This document shows positions 26,401 through 41,400 of a stretch of 64,000 nt of DNA, piece by piece. The position numbers and the translations under genes were made by a program. The notes under the pieces are model-generated. The model was given only the letters and a program-made list of their open reading frames with translations, was not told the DNA's origin and searched no databases. Numbering within the stretch: the stretch's first letter is position 1; every line of letters starts with the position of its first letter. Source of the stretch: Cristatella mucedo. Taxonomy: Eukaryota; Bryozoa; Phylactolaemata; Cristatellidae. The DNA is taken from positions 8,445,001-8,509,000 of the forward strand of contig WPIO01000007.1 of the NCBI GenBank assembly GCA_009760855.2, written 5' to 3'.

Positions 26401-29400
26401 CTCGTAGGAATAAGTTTTTAACTACTGAAATACCGGATAAATTCACAGCGACAACTCGATTCTGTATCAAGCTTCCAAGGTTACTAAGCTGAAGAGTAAT
26501 ATTACTAATACACTTGATAAAGCACCCTCAGAAAATTCAATCTCCTTTTAGGCACTTTACATTTGCTATAAAGGAAGCACAATCGCACGGTTAGTAGTAG
26601 ATATAACGATTCTGTACGCACACAGATAAATGCTCAAATTACATTTGCATCTGTAAATACATAAAAGTCACTATGACTGACACGTAACTGAATTTGCATA
26701 GCATCGCCATAGCTCACTGTACACACGAAGCAGTCAAGACATTGCCCGAGGAGCGGTAAAACCCGCGAAAAATATGACATATATGCATTTGCTTATACCT
26801 TTATACAGATGCTGTATTCTCCAATGATAAGGCTGGGTCTGACATTATTTTTTCGCAATGATACATTCTAGGTCTAGTTCAGTCTTAGATTTTAGTGTAC
26901 AACAGTCAATATTCATTCATGCACAGCAACCTATGTGTATTCATTTAATCATATACAAAAATCAAAGTTTATTTCTCTGACAAATCATATAAATTAATCT
27001 AAAAAACGAATTATTGCCTGGATATCTTAAAAATCCATTTCTTGTAGAACTATTGACTCTAAAATCTCATGTTAAAAAATAGAGCTCTCCTTCAATGAGC
27101 ACTTCCTGTCAATCGAGCCTGCTAGTAGTGCATTACCAGTACAGCTGTCAGCAATGTTATCCCATGAATTATTCACCCAAGTCATGACATGTTTTAGGCT
27201 AGGCTTCCCAAAGTTTCCACACTGATGTGTCTTCATTCTATTTTCAGTGTAGTCATCGGTTTTCATCCGAAAATGGCCCTTTAATGGATTGATTTTTGCA
27301 ACATTAAGAGCCTGGAGATAAGGGGTCGTTCCTGCGGGATACATTAGTTGATCTAATCTTCTCTCTGCAAGGAAGTTAGTTCTTCTTACCTTTAGACGGT
27401 GAGCATAGTACTAGCACAGTTTTGTGTACCACAGTGCTGGTTGAGTTCCAGACAAGCTTACTTCTTTGGCTATCTTGGAAAACGAGTGGTATGGCAGCAT
27501 TAGCACGACCCATTTCCTTTAACTTCCTGGGAACATCAGGCTTCCTTGATTTCAAGAACATAATGCCTAAACAAATTCGATCAAATCTTTCTTGCCTTTA
27601 GTGATGATTAGAGGTGGGGCTTCCTTTCCATTCAGACAAATTGCCAAAACACAGGCAACACATACACTTTTGTAACCAGTGGAGGTCAACGTAGATCGAC
27701 AAGGAACCCCTCTGATCAATTGTAGGTTGAGATCCACAGCCAATAAACCGTGCTGCTTCATCAATAACGATTAACGTTAGAGGTTGGCTCATAGAAAAGT
27801 CGATACCATCAACAAAGAATTTCAATGCAGCTGTACGTCTAATTCTTTCAGTATCTTCCAGCTTAAATAGCCCAGGCAGTTCTAGACAATAGCTTTCTTG
27901 TACTTGCCGGAAGAGCTCTTTATTTTTGCTCTTCCCTTGTGTGGGGTAAACATGTTATTCCCTTTAAATCTACAATTAAATAAAATGCTAAATGCTGAAT
28001 ACGAGCCAGGAACTGTGACAAAATTGATGAAATTGTGTGAAATTCGAAGAATTTTAGTCTACATATATAAATCGATGGCAGACTAATACTTGCCTTGCTT
28101 GCTTTCTCTTTAGTAATTTGATAGGTTTCTTAGCACACATATTTTCGGTTTGAAATACTACCCACGAGAGCCATCGGATACATTGTGATTCATCAAATAT
28201 ATATTCAGTTTTACCAAATATGTCAAGTTTTATATTACTTGTGATTTCATGTTGATTGTTCCTCATTATTTATTATTTGTTCACATCTGATGCAAATAAA
28301 TGCCAGGGGATGTAATCAATATTACTCACACAACCCTTAACCTGGACTTGTTTTTTTTAAGGTAGGGGTATTATTTTATGAGCATCCTGAAAAATCGACT
28401 TGGGCTGAGATTGACAGGTCATTCGACATCAATTAGCCGTTACTGCAGAGCTCAAGCTGACGTGGCAAGCAGAAATGCCGAGGTTGATTTGTGAGCTATT
28501 CTTGCTGTTGTTAAAACTTTTTGAATGATCCTACCACAACTGCTAACCCTCATATTCAATGTTCAAGAATTGAGGGATATATGGTGACAGAAGTCAAAAG
28601 CCAGCATAGCCCACTATGAACGATGGCTATGATGACACTGCCATGAGGGTAACTGAGTGTAGAGTTACCCTATCATTGAAAGCAGAAAGAGGGTGGCTGC
28701 TTTACTTGAGACCACTCTGGTGCGTCTTTGATTAACAAATCCAGTAATAAAGCTATTTTAAAAGTTGTCACTTTTCAACAGCCCACCACTCCACTACCTT
28801 GAGATAAGAACTGGATAGTATGAAAAAGGCTAAAGCTATATCCGTAACCCAAGCAGCCTGGCTATAATTCCTGCCACACTGACGTAAACGTCTGTAGTTA
28901 GATCAAGGCATACTGCATGTCATGCACAGAATAGTCTTATTAACGAGCTGATTGGCGAGAGAATGAAGGGAATTTTAATAAGCGTCGAAACCTTAAGCCC
29001 GATGTGCTGCATGCTTGAGAGCCTGTTCATGTTGGCAAATAGTGGCATAACGTGTCAAATGTGACGCTCACAACAGACTAGCCCAGCAGAAGAGTTGTGC
29101 ACCGTTAGCGCTTGACTGCATTGGCAGGAAGAGCTGCAACCAGTGAGTTATAGTAGTAAAGATGGGATAGCAGATATGCAAGGACCACATTGGACGTGTT
29201 TTCACTGTCTAAGCATGCCCTAATATTTGCACTATATTTTTCAACCCATATGCATGGCGATATTTAGTGGCAAGTTTCTGGTTTTCTTCTTATGTTTCTC
29301 ATCAGCGCAGCCTTTGTGGCTACATAGGGACAATTAAACCTTCACAAAGAGAATTGTTTGGACAGCAAATCATGGCAACGAGGTTACAAGGCAGACTGCC

Positions 29401-32400
29401 TTGCTGGCAACTAAAGACGATAAGTAACGCATAAGGTAAATCAAGTCTGCACCCGGTTCAGATAAGCGAAAGAAAAGTGATGGGCTAGATGTCGACGAGT
29501 TAGATGATTGTGCAAATCGGAAGCGATCACAGCCGAAACGAATGCTGAATCTTAAGAGCTGTCACATATTTACCCCGTACAACATGCAATTGAGAGAGCT
29601 TATTTGCGAAGAACTGGGATTCCTAGGGACAACAATGATGCCATGACTGCTGCTTTCTCGACAAAAAGCACGTGCATAATGCTTGTTACCGTATATTTTA
29701 AAACTCAGACTGACGCTGCCAATAAAGAGTTTTCGGAAAGAAGCCGAGATATCCGATTAGTGAATGTAATAATGACCTGACTGTGCGATTTGCAAAAACT
29801 ATTGGTAACAATATTCTGGAATATTGCAAAATAAAACAGATCAGTTTTGTACCGGCCGCCCAAATGAGACACATTGATTGAACTTTGAACAAAGTGGGAA
29901 AAGATAACTTTGTTCTTTCTTTTGATCGTCTTTTGATCGATCGTTGTATCGTATGCTGAAATTGTGTAGCTTTTTAAAGTATGGGCAGCAAGAGCAACCA
30001 GACTTTGTTTGTGATTCTCCTTGAGGTTATCCATGCTCGGAGACGCCTGTGCTAGAGCACCTTACCGTATCTTCAGATAATCCTGGAAACGTCTCAAGCT
30101 TTAATATTTCCATTTATGGACACAGCTTAAATGAGGGGTAGAGGAGGTATTGTTGGATCATATGCATGATAGAAATTCATTAAACGTCTACAGGCATACA
30201 TAACGCACGAGAGTTACAGCAAATTGCTCAGCTAGGTTTGCAGTGTGCTGACCTGTGTTATAGCCAGACTGTACTTGGAACAACGAAGAGTTCGGGTATG
30301 AGTTGAGACTGCGAAACACCTGCAAGAAATAATACAACATGCACGGGCATATCTTAAAGGTGAATGAATGAAGAATGTATCATTGATGTCTTTAGACTAG
30401 CGATACCATACAGATAGTTAAAAATTCTGGGAACCACAAAAGCACATATACTTCAGCCAACAGAACGTCAGAGACACACTTGAAAGTAGCTTTCCTAATA
30501 ATTCATATGCTTCAGATTCAGTAATGCAATATGTAATTTGTTGGTGTATTCTCCTGCCAATCTGAAACCATTTTAAAGAAACATACAAGAACTATATTGT
30601 GCAATTTGGACACCTCGTGAAAATATTAACCAGTAAATAGATAGAGTTAGAGCTACTGAGTGGAATATTACTCGTAAGAATGTGCACAGAAGAATAATGA
30701 CAATGTGACTTCGAGAGATTCGTAAGGAATCTGCTGCCATGAAAGCCCAGTATTTGCGTTTACTGGCAGCTCGCGATCTAGTCACTTTGACAAGGCTGAT
30801 TGAACAACCTCATTTACATAGCAGCAGAAGAGCCTTAAATTCTATCCTCACTGCTTGCAGTTCGCAATAAGGGATTTCTGTCTGCTATATTCGAACCCAA
30901 GACCACGGTCGTCAAGAACGAGTACCTATTACCTCATGGGCTGTAGATAGCGTGGCTTCTTTGGTATTAAACTGCCTGCCATTTTGTCGATTCGATCCTA
31001 GGGTGTGCAACCGCTCACACATTTATGCATACCTAACAGAATCGTTAACACAAGTAAAGGCATGACGATGGCAGGATAAGGAAATGAGTCCACCAAGTTT
31101 AGGGGCACTTTGGAGTGCAATACTTTGCCAAAAAGCTTGCAGCCGGTTTAGAAGATCATCTGGAGACGTTGGTGCGACTCAATGTCTTCTATAAGTCCGC
31201 ATGCTAACGCCTCACACAACTGCTCAATGTAAACCCAACGACAGAGCCAGAATACTTGAAGGGCTCTAGAATCCCCACAAATACTTCAACTGCTCCAGCA
31301 GTGTGTCATTGTCCTGGTGCTAGACATAGCAAGAATTGCTAGCAAGACCCTTGCACTAGGTCATCTGGTGTTTCAGACGAGATGTAATCCTATTCCAGTT
31401 CACCAAGCCTGGCTTGTATTTTCTGATCGCTGCAAGATTTTCCAAAACTCGAAGCATTCTAAATGAAAATTCACCAGCCTAAATCAGCCATGTTTAAATA
31501 GCTGCTAGAGATTAGCAGTAGTTATTGAGTTCTAATCACTAGTGAAACGTTTGCACAGTCAGATTATGAGAACTGTTCGAGTTATAATACCTGGAATTGT
31601 ATATGTCCTAATAGATTGCTACAATAGACCCAATAAAAGACGATCGGAAGTTATTAAGACTTAAGTTATTAAGACTTTTCTGTATAACTGCCCATGCCTA
31701 TTATTATTATTGTTCATCTTAGTCACTCACCAGCTTTGCTAGATGCCACTACCTCTGCGAGCCTTCCTTATGTGCTGCTTTGTCGGTTTAAATCGTTTTT
31801 TTCGGTGTCTTTTGGTCAGGGTCTTGGCATCTCTGCCCTCTTGCAGTCTCTCTTTCACTTGCTGTACTAGTGGATGCCTAGACTTTAGGTATTAATACTT
31901 GGCCAAGAAGGTAGGTGCTCACTCTTAACAATCCAGGTCTCGGGTATGAGCCCTGCAGATAGCGATGCATTATTGTGCCCTGCAACCAGCAGTGATAGCG
32001 GTGAAGATTCTTCTGATGCTATATAAATGAGGCTATTAAATCAGATTATCTTGTATTACTGTTGCAACATAGATAGCAATATCCGGTAGGAACTAAATGC
32101 CTCGGTCACAGAGGCATAATGAACCCACAACTCAAAGCAACTCTCTAACTTCCTTGCTCTCAATTAGACGGTCTAAACAGCATAATTTTATCAGATGCAG
32201 CACAAATCCTGTCCCAGTTTTACTATTAATATGACATGCGTGAGCTGGTATTACTCTACCCTTGACCTGCTAATTTGGTCCATCCATCCTTAGCAGTACT
32301 TTCAGATGCAATCACACAATAGTCGAATAGATCCTTCCAATTCGTCCGCTCCAATGCAGAAATACACCGTTCCGAAAATGATCAGGTGGGCACAGCCATT

Positions 32401-35400
32401 CTGCTGACATGTTTACAATTATAGATCATATCAGGTTTCTGAAATCATCATAAGACATCATGCAGCATTGAAGCTGCCATGATAAACGGCTTATTTACAG
32501 CGAGTCGGCTTCAAGGGAGCCCCATTTGCATACTGCATGATTTGGGTTTTTTACATCCAGGGGTGGCCAGAGAAATTCTTACGATATTTTCAATGGCAGG
32601 CAGCACTGAGTCTAAGCATCTCATAAGGAGAGCTGCAGGGACATGATCTAGACGTGATCTTTTTAGGCAGGGAGACAAGTTTAGGGATATGTTAAATGAA
32701 GGCAGGTATGAAAGAGGTGAGGTGAGAAAAGCAGGGCGGCCGAGGGTATGCAGGGCACTGCAGTTAGGGAGCAGATTATAAATCTGCTCCACCTTAGCCA
32801 CGAAGTGTTTGAAAAAAGCTCTACTAATTCACCATAGGGCTTTAAAAAAAATCCTGGTGGATTAAACAGCCTCTTTTTGTATAGCAACAGAAGAGCCTTT
32901 ACGGCTATCACCACCGCTTGCAGTGAGCAACTTAACCAATGGGCCAAACATGCGTGGCTATGACAGGGTTTAATAGCTGGAGAAATTGCGATCAAGGGTG
33001 GTGCTTTTGAATGTGCAGTGTCTTGAACGTGAACAAGACAAGGAGGCAGAATGATGCAGACAGAGAGAGCATGTTGTAATACACCGGATCAGAAAACATG
33101 TTACAATACATCGGATCAGATGGGTTACCCAAGTTATTAGCAAAGTCACCTACATGAGAAGTGGGCGATTCCTGGAGCAAAGAAGGGAGAGAAAGAAATG
33201 TCCGTGATGAAGCCAGGTTTGCAGCTTGATAGGCGATAAATCACCGCCTCCATCGACAACTCACCATTTGACAGACAAGATGAGATTCAAAAGTTTTTTA
33301 GCAAGAACCTAGAACTGCTTGAAATTGAGAGATGTTCGGGCAACCACGGTTTATACCAAAGTGCTCTACAGATAAAAATTCACAATGCTATGAAATAATA
33401 TAACACAAAAGACCAACTGCTTACGATTTGCATTTACAGTTTCATATACAAGACCGTTTACTCACCTCATACGCATCATCGTCAAATGCAACACACGTAA
33501 TCTTGATCAGCTGGCTTCTGGGAAATTTGCTGCCAAATGAAGCAATAGCCCTTCGAAAAACTATGGCAACATCTCTGACTTTATAAAGTAGTACACCAGT
33601 GCCAATTACAGGAAATGTAATCGATGTCATGCCTGATTTGTCTGCTGTGGTAAGGCATCTATATATAACATCAAAAAGCATCTACAAAAAGAGGTAGTTT
33701 AAGAATACACGAATTCTTCAAACTTTCACTTGCACCACATTTGCATCGTATATTTAAACTTGGTTAGATGGAAAGTATTTATTTATCTGCCATTTGATTG
33801 CCCATGAGAGCCCTAGCATTATAAAGTTAAGTGTCAAACAAAATGTCAATAAATTTCAAGAGTGCATACCATCTCGTTGAAGCTTTCATGCGTTTGAAAC
33901 CTCACGTTCTTAACAGAAGTAACAATTGACAATGACTTAGTACATCGTGATATATAGCTTTTAGTTAATGTCTCATATGTGCAGTATTATCTAGTGAGCC
34001 TTGTTTACAATATGAGGGTAAACTCGAACACTTGGTGTATATGGGCCCAGCATTCGATCAAAGGTTGCCAGCGGTAGCTGTTAAATTACTTCACCAATTC
34101 ACTAGTGAAGCAAGCCTTATGGATGAGGCCATAGTTCCATTCACTCGAACATGTTCCATAGCTAAACTAACTATAGCTTTATACCTTACCAGCACCTCCG
34201 GCATGCCTTTGGAAACTGCTGGCTTCACTGGACACACCGTCCTGGAGCTTAATTTTTCGTTATCAAGAAAATATTCAGAAAAACGCTTTAAGCCAAAATC
34301 AGAAATTGGTCGTGTCTCATTTCAAACAAGCAGAGCAGAACTCGCATTAAAATTTCACTCCGATATATGAAGTATTAGCTACGTTATGCCATTTACAAGG
34401 CAACAACCTACCCTCAAAATGAAGCTGCACAAAAGTCACAATAATGCACCACAACAAACATCAAGAATGTATCTCCAGTGATCTACCAACGCTCGACAAG
34501 TTGGGATAGAAGTCGCATATGTTGCAGAGATCGGTTTTTTAGTAGATTGTTGCTTCCGGTTTAGATTTGGGTTAGCCGTGGTTTGCATAACAATTTTTTC
34601 TTTCATGGGTAAGTCATCGGAATTTCCTATCCCAGTCCCAACATACTTGTCTTTCGAAAGGGATACTAAACATGTATATTCGATTGTCGAACAATGTTTT
34701 CAGTATTTTCTTGGCATAATAATAATACTAAATTTAATAAAGCACCCTCGGAAGACTCAATCTCTTTCTGGGCGCTTTACCATTGCTTCAAAGGAAGCAC
34801 GATCGAATGGTGTGTGGTTGCATGCTCAATAAACAACAAGAATAACATAGTTAGGGGTGACATGCACAGGGTCAGCATGCAAGTGCGATTAGTGGCAGCG
34901 TGCACACTGTCATAAGGACATCAAAGTCGAATCACAGGGACCCACTGAATGCTGTGATGAACATGTCCGTTTTTAATTTCTTTTTAAATGTGGTCAAGTT
35001 AGAAGATGTTGTGAAGCTAATCGAGAGTGATTTCCAGGCTTTGGGAGCATATGAACTACAAGCACGGTCTCCAACAAATTTGAGGCTTGTATGAGGTATA
35101 GTTAAACAGTGAGATTCCGAAAGGAGGTGGTACGATGCTGAGCCTACTGGGCGAGTAGATCTGATAGGTAGGCTGGGGCCAAAGAATGAAGGGACCCGAA
35201 AGTGAGTGACAAAACCTTGAAGTCGTTGCTTTGCTTGACTGGGAGCCAGTGCAGGTCAGCGAGAAGTGGTGTGATGTGGTAACTGCGACAGGCAAGCCTA
35301 GCTGCAGTTGTGCACCAGCTGTAAGCGCCTGCTAATGAAAGGTCACTTTGGAACATGACACCTAGATCTCTTGCAGATTCAACAGAAGATGCTGGTAGAG

Positions 35401-38400
35401 CCAATGTTGAGCATCAGCCTTTCCAATTTAGGAATCATACTTGGTTTGCCCATAACTAGTACGTTGGTTTTTATCATCATTAAACTTGTGAAAATTTGCT
35501 GCCATCTGTGTGCGGATGTCACCAAAACATGCAGCAAGTGAGTTGAGAGAATTCGAGGTGCTCGAAGGCTGGGAGGGATCAAAGCAAAGGTACAACTGAG
35601 TGTCATCCGCATAGAAGTGAAAGCCTGGATTGTGCTTGGCAAGCACATCAGCAAGAGGGAGAGTATATACTGTGAAAAGAACCGGACGACCTAGCACGGA
35701 GCCCTGAGCTACCCCATATTTCAGAGGTTCCTCGGATGATCTTTGTCCATTCACGTCAATACTCTGGAGTCTCCCACTGAGATAGAACATGAACCATTGC
35801 AGAGCAGTGCCAGTGATGCCCTGGCGAGATGAGAAGTGCTCTAGAAGAACTTTGTGATCGATGGTATCAAAAGCTGCCGAAAGATCGAGCAAAACAAGCA
35901 GAGACACTCTACCCATGTCTGCATTCCTAAGTAGGTCGCTGTATACCCTTAGCAATGCTGACTCTGTGGAGTGATAAGCTCTAAAGCCAGAAAGGAACTT
36001 ACTAGCAAGGTGTGAGGTTTCGATATATGAGTTCAGCTGGTCTGCCACGACCCATTCCAGTGTCTTTGATAGGAATGGTAGAAGAGAGACTGGGCGGTAG
36101 TTGCTTAAGCTCTCTTGGTCTAGTGTTGCTTTCTTGAAAAGTGGCCTGACTACAGCTTTTTTGAAAGGTGCTGGGACATGACCTGAGGCTAATGACATAA
36201 TAATGATGTTAGTTATGCATGGCAGCAGCAGATCAATCCAACGTAGGAGCAGGACAGTGGGAATAGGGTCCAGAGGACTTGCTGTCTTCTTTGATTGAGA
36301 TACGAACTTTAGGACTAGATCACTAGTGACCTGCTTAAATGCAGACATTGAGGTGCTGCCAGGAACCGAGGAACAGCATTCTAGTGGGGAGGTTGTCATC
36401 GCAGGGATGGATTCCCTGATCTTGTCTATCTTCTGCACAAAGAATCGAGAGAAGCGATCGGCTAGATCATCATTAGGATCATCAGGTAAGGAGCTAATTT
36501 GGGAACGGTTGAGGAAATGGTTTATTGTCGACATCAGCATTTTTGGATTGTGCATCTGTGATTCAACAATGTTTTTATAAAAACTAGACTTAGCCTTTGC
36601 TAGGAAATTGGTCGATCGATTGGTACGACCTACCATTATTGTCAGTAGTATCAAGTAGTAGCTGCGGGTAAGTACAGGTCGTGGTACTCTCAGCTGCTAA
36701 TATAGGCCCTTGGCTGATTATATCGGTGGCTTCTGCCTCAGCTGAAGCATTATCACTAGCATCGGTATTGCTCGGTATAATTGGTAGCAGGTCTTCGTAT
36801 TCTAGGGCCCTGCTCACCCCTTCCCTGTGTCACCTGGTCAGCATATGGTATGAAATCTCGCCGGCAAAGCTGGTTTTGGTGACGAATCACGAAGTCTGCA
36901 CCATTTTCTGGCTCTACCCAATACATCACGTTGCCCTTGGCTGCCTTTATGGTTCCTGGAAACCAAATTTTTGTCCTGTTGTGGTAATTACTGTACCGCA
37001 CCAGGTCTCCATTTGCATATCTGTAAGGCTTAGTTGGAGATGAAGGTAAGGCAGCCCCTTCAGTGGCCAGACGAAGCAGATCCAGGCATGTTCACAAATT
37101 TCGTCCCAGAAGTAACGGCGATGGAGTGGACCTGGTCGAAGCATTCTCAGAGGAGCAGTATTTAAGCAGGAACTGGTCAATGCGCTGCTGCGGATCACTT
37201 GCACTAGCTGCATATGTCCGCTTGAAAGTTTGTACCAAGCGCTCAGCTAGTCCGTTGCTCTGTGGGTGATAAGATGCCGAAAGGAAGTGCCGGATGCCGT
37301 TAGCCGGCAGGAAGCTAGCAAAATCATGAGATGTGAAATGCTGTCCGTTGTCAGACACATTTACCCTGGGTAAACCCAATCGGGTAAAGAGTACCCGTAG
37401 AGTCGAGATTGTGGTGCCAGACGTTGCCTCTCACCCGGAACACCTCGGGCCACTTCGAGAATGCATCTACAGCTATTAGGAAATAGTGGTTGTCAAGTGG
37501 CCTGGCAAAATCAACGTAAATACGTTGTCATGGTCCGGCTGGGTCACTCCACTTATGCGAGGTTGCTGGCGTGTATATCTAACTTGGTTGCAATGAGGGC
37601 AACTACGACACACAGATTCTATGTCACTATCTATGCGCGGCCACCAGACGTAGTTTCTAGCAGTCGCTTTCATTTTAACTATGCCGAGATGGCCGTCGTG
37701 AAGCTCCTGCAAGAGCTGGCCGGTTAGGAAACAAGGGTATGACTAGTCTCGTGCCCCGAAGCAGACACCTATCATTTATTGCCAGTTCCTGTCTGCAGTT
37801 GTAGTATGGGGTCATGGCTGGTGACGAATTTCTTGTCGGCTATCCCCTCACCGTTGTGTCATAAGCAGCAGACACCGTTGGGTCGCTTCTGAGTGCTGCC
37901 CGAACTGTTTGCATAGCCACAGGAAGCATAGAAAAATGATCAACATGGAACAAGGTGGTCTCAGGACAGGGGTCTTCCTTATGTGGTAATGGTAGTCGTG
38001 ACATAGCATCAGCATTAGCATGATCTTCTGACCGCCTGTACTCGATGCTATATGTGTATGCAGACAATACCGCAGCCCAATGCTGCATACGCATGGCAGC
38101 GATAGGCAGAATGCCGGTCTTAGGTTCGAGGATAGTAATAAGAGGGCGGTGATCGGTAAGCAGCAACAACTTCGGCCCATACAAATATAGATGAAAACAC
38201 ATAACGCCGAAAATTAGTGACAAGGCCTCTTTCTCAATCTGTGAATAGCTTTTCTCGCTTGTGGATAGCATATGGGAAGTAAAAGCAATGGGTCTCTCCT
38301 GTCTGTGGGTAATCGATGATATAAAACAGCACCCAGTCCATAAGATGAAGTGTCGAAAGCTAGCACGAGCATTTCCTTGGGGTCGTATGCTGCTATAACG

Positions 38401-41400
38401 CTTTCAGAGCTAATCATCTCCTTAACTTTTGTAAAAGCCTGTTGGCAGTGAACAGTCCATAGCCACCTGCTTTGCTTTTTAAGCAATTCGTACAAGGGGT
38501 GCAAGACGCTGTGCCAGGTTGGGCAAAAACTTGTGATAGTATTGCACCATCCCTATAAATGACCGGAGGCCACTGACGTCTGTTGGTGGAGGGGCGTTTT
38601 TTATGGCTGCCACTTTATCCTCCGTGGGGTGTGTGCCGTTCTTGTCTATTTGATGCCCAAGGTATGCAATGGGTTTTAAGAAGGCGAACTTCTCTCTCCT
38701 TACACGGAGACCAGCATCTTGCAGTTTTGCCAAAACCGAAGCCACATTATGCATGTGGTAAGTTCGATCTTCCCTGTCACAAAAATGTCATCCTGGTAGC
38801 ACAATACACCAGGCAGTCCAGACAGCAAATGATCCATTGCCCTTTGATGAATAGCCGGAGCGGAGGCCACACAAGACGGCAAGTGGTTATATTTAAACAA
38901 ACACTTGTGCATAGTAATGGTGACAAAAACTTAGGATGCTCCTTCAAGTTCAATCTGCCCAAATGCACGGGATAGGTCCAGCTTTGAAAACAAGGTCCCA
39001 CCATTTAGTTTCTCCTGTAGGTCGTCAATCAAAGGCATTGGGTATGAATCAACTATTAGCTGTGAGTTCAGCGTTGCTTTGTAGTCCCCACAGAGGCGCA
39101 TCGAGCCGTCGGGCTTAATTACTGGCACTTCTGGAGTCGCCCATTCGCTCAGCTCGACTCGCGAAATGACCCCCCTCAGAGAGCAATTTGTTTAGCTCTG
39201 CTTCTACCTTCTCGCGTATAGCAAATGGCACAGTTCGATATTTACCATGCACGGGAACAGCATTTTCTCGAACATGCAACTTGGCCTTGATGCAGCTGAA
39301 CATACCCAGCGCCTGGTGATCGTCATGATTGTCATCTCAAAAGATCGTCATGCTGTTGTAGAAGAGCATCTAAGTCACGACGCTCTGTCAATAAATTCGC
39401 AGAGACCATCCTGCCGATATCAAGATCAAAAGCCACCATCCATTCTCTGCAGAACAGCAGTACGTCGATTTCGGCAAGGACAAAATGTCAAGCTTGGACA
39501 TTCTTTCCTTGGTATTCAGCCTGAGGATGAATTACACTAACAGGTCATATCTCCGCAGTACCGCCATACTGCCGTAATGAAATATTCGTGGGCTTCAGGG
39601 TGGGGTGAGGACAGATACATTTATACTAATGCAAGAAAACTGTAGAAATGCTAGATCCCGTGTCAAATTCCATGTGAACGCGTGTTTCTTCAACATGGAC
39701 CCGTAACATGCACGGTTTGCGGGTCGCACTCCTCGCAGAATGAATGAAAACAACGTCGTCTGACACTTTTCTGAGGTCTTCCGAGTTGTGTGAATTTGCT
39801 TCTCTAGCAATCGCCTTTCCTGCCGCTCGCATAGGATGCCGATCTTTACTTCTACACACTCTTTGAATATGACCTTGTATCCCGCAGGTGTGGCATATGC
39901 TGCGGTAATGAGGGCACCTGCACCGTTCGTGCTGCATTGAGCTGCAAGAGGCGCATTCGCGGGCGGTTACCTTAAAACGCGGTCCGCTAATCCTATAAAC
40001 TGGCAACGGTTTGGCAGTCGAATGCTCGGAACCCTTTTCCATCGCTGCAACCTCCTTTTGCGACTGCTCTGCTGCTGTCGCAATGTCTAATGCTATCTCC
40101 AGTGTCAAACTTTTTAATGCCAATAGCCTTTGCCGAGTAGCATTGCACGAAAGGCCACATACCAGCTGGTTTTGCAGAGCTTTCGGCAAGAATTGGTCGA
40201 ATCCGCAGTGCTGAGCCAGAAGACGCAAGGCGGCTAAAAACTCTCTCGCTGTTTCACTGGTCGTTAATGACGACACTGGAACTTGTAGGTCTCAGCAATT
40301 TACAGCGGTACGGCATAAGATGGTCCGTAAGTGCTTGCATGAGTTCCAACAGGCTCTTATCCGACGGCTTGGCTGGTGATACAAGGCTATGCAGCAGCGC
40401 ATATGCCTTAGCTCCGAGAGAACTCAGGAATATGACTTTATGGCGATCTACCGGAATCTCCTGAGCTAGCGCATACTGTTCGAACATGTCCAGGTAATCG
40501 CCAAACGCCTGCCTTTTCTCCCCAAAGGAGATGAAGCCGTCGCGGGTTGCCATGGGTCAACGAAAAATCCAGCTTGTCGCCACTGTTAGGTTTGTGCGGG
40601 CAGTGGCGCACAGATCGAGATGGCACAGGCAGCTGCCGTTTATTACGGAGACGTGGAACAGGGCCACACGGCCAGCATGCGGGCCTGCAAGCAACTGCTG
40701 CAAGCAAGTGGGTCCGCTGCCTCAACCGGAAGAGATCGGTGGGCGGATGTGCCAGGCGGACCCAACATCAAGCAATACAGTTTGGCCACTTTAGTAGCCC
40801 ATGCAGCAGACGCACAACTACGAAAGGCAGCAGGTACCTGGGTATTCGTACAGCTAATTAACAAACCGAGCCCAACATACAACCAATTATGAACTAGTTA
40901 ACTATTTATTCCATAACCTTGTCAAACCCGAAGAATCGAAAATCTGTGCACCCGTCTCCATGTCTCCACGAGGCCTCTGCCAGTCCTGGGAGAAGCCATG
41001 TGTCGCACAAGTATGCTTGGTACGAAAGATATGCATACACACTGATCAGTAAAATTGAATTCATAGTATTGCCAATCTACAATTCAAAAACTATACTGGC
41101 CAATTGAGTTGCATCGCCACCTTACCTCAACTGATTTCGGACTTCGGTACTTGCCACAGGCAACATGAAATACTCTTTTGCACAATAGGTTGTGACCCCG
41201 AGTGATGGCTATGTCAAATTCCTGTATACCATTAGGATAAGACTTGTCTATCTCAACCTGCATCTGAGTGCCAGCTTTTTTATTGAGAGCTGACGATATA
41301 GCACCACAGCTAAGGTCGAGACCACAATTGACAGAGTTGACCAAGACATCTGCCTGCAATAGTTCATTACAAAGTATCAAAACCGGAGCAATAAACAATC

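Larger units (their letters stand above)
36650..40877 (-). mobile_element. Ty3/Gypsy retrotransposon, decayed, one LTR seen
   Basis: Read leftwards, the element has a 294-base LTR, a primer-binding-type sequence (TGGCGACAAGCTGG), gag, protease, reverse transcriptase, RNase H and integrase, the Ty3/Gypsy order. Several frameshifts break gag and pol. The expected second LTR is not found; the element ends against the 5' edge of an L2 copy at about 36650. It lies in the intron between the exons at 41126 and 33681, in the same orientation as the host gene. Confidence 0.85.

Noticed and set aside
30060-30125. Minus-strand segment flanked by AG and GTAAGG near 30.06-30.12 kb
   Set aside because: All three frames contain stops between the splice-like sites.
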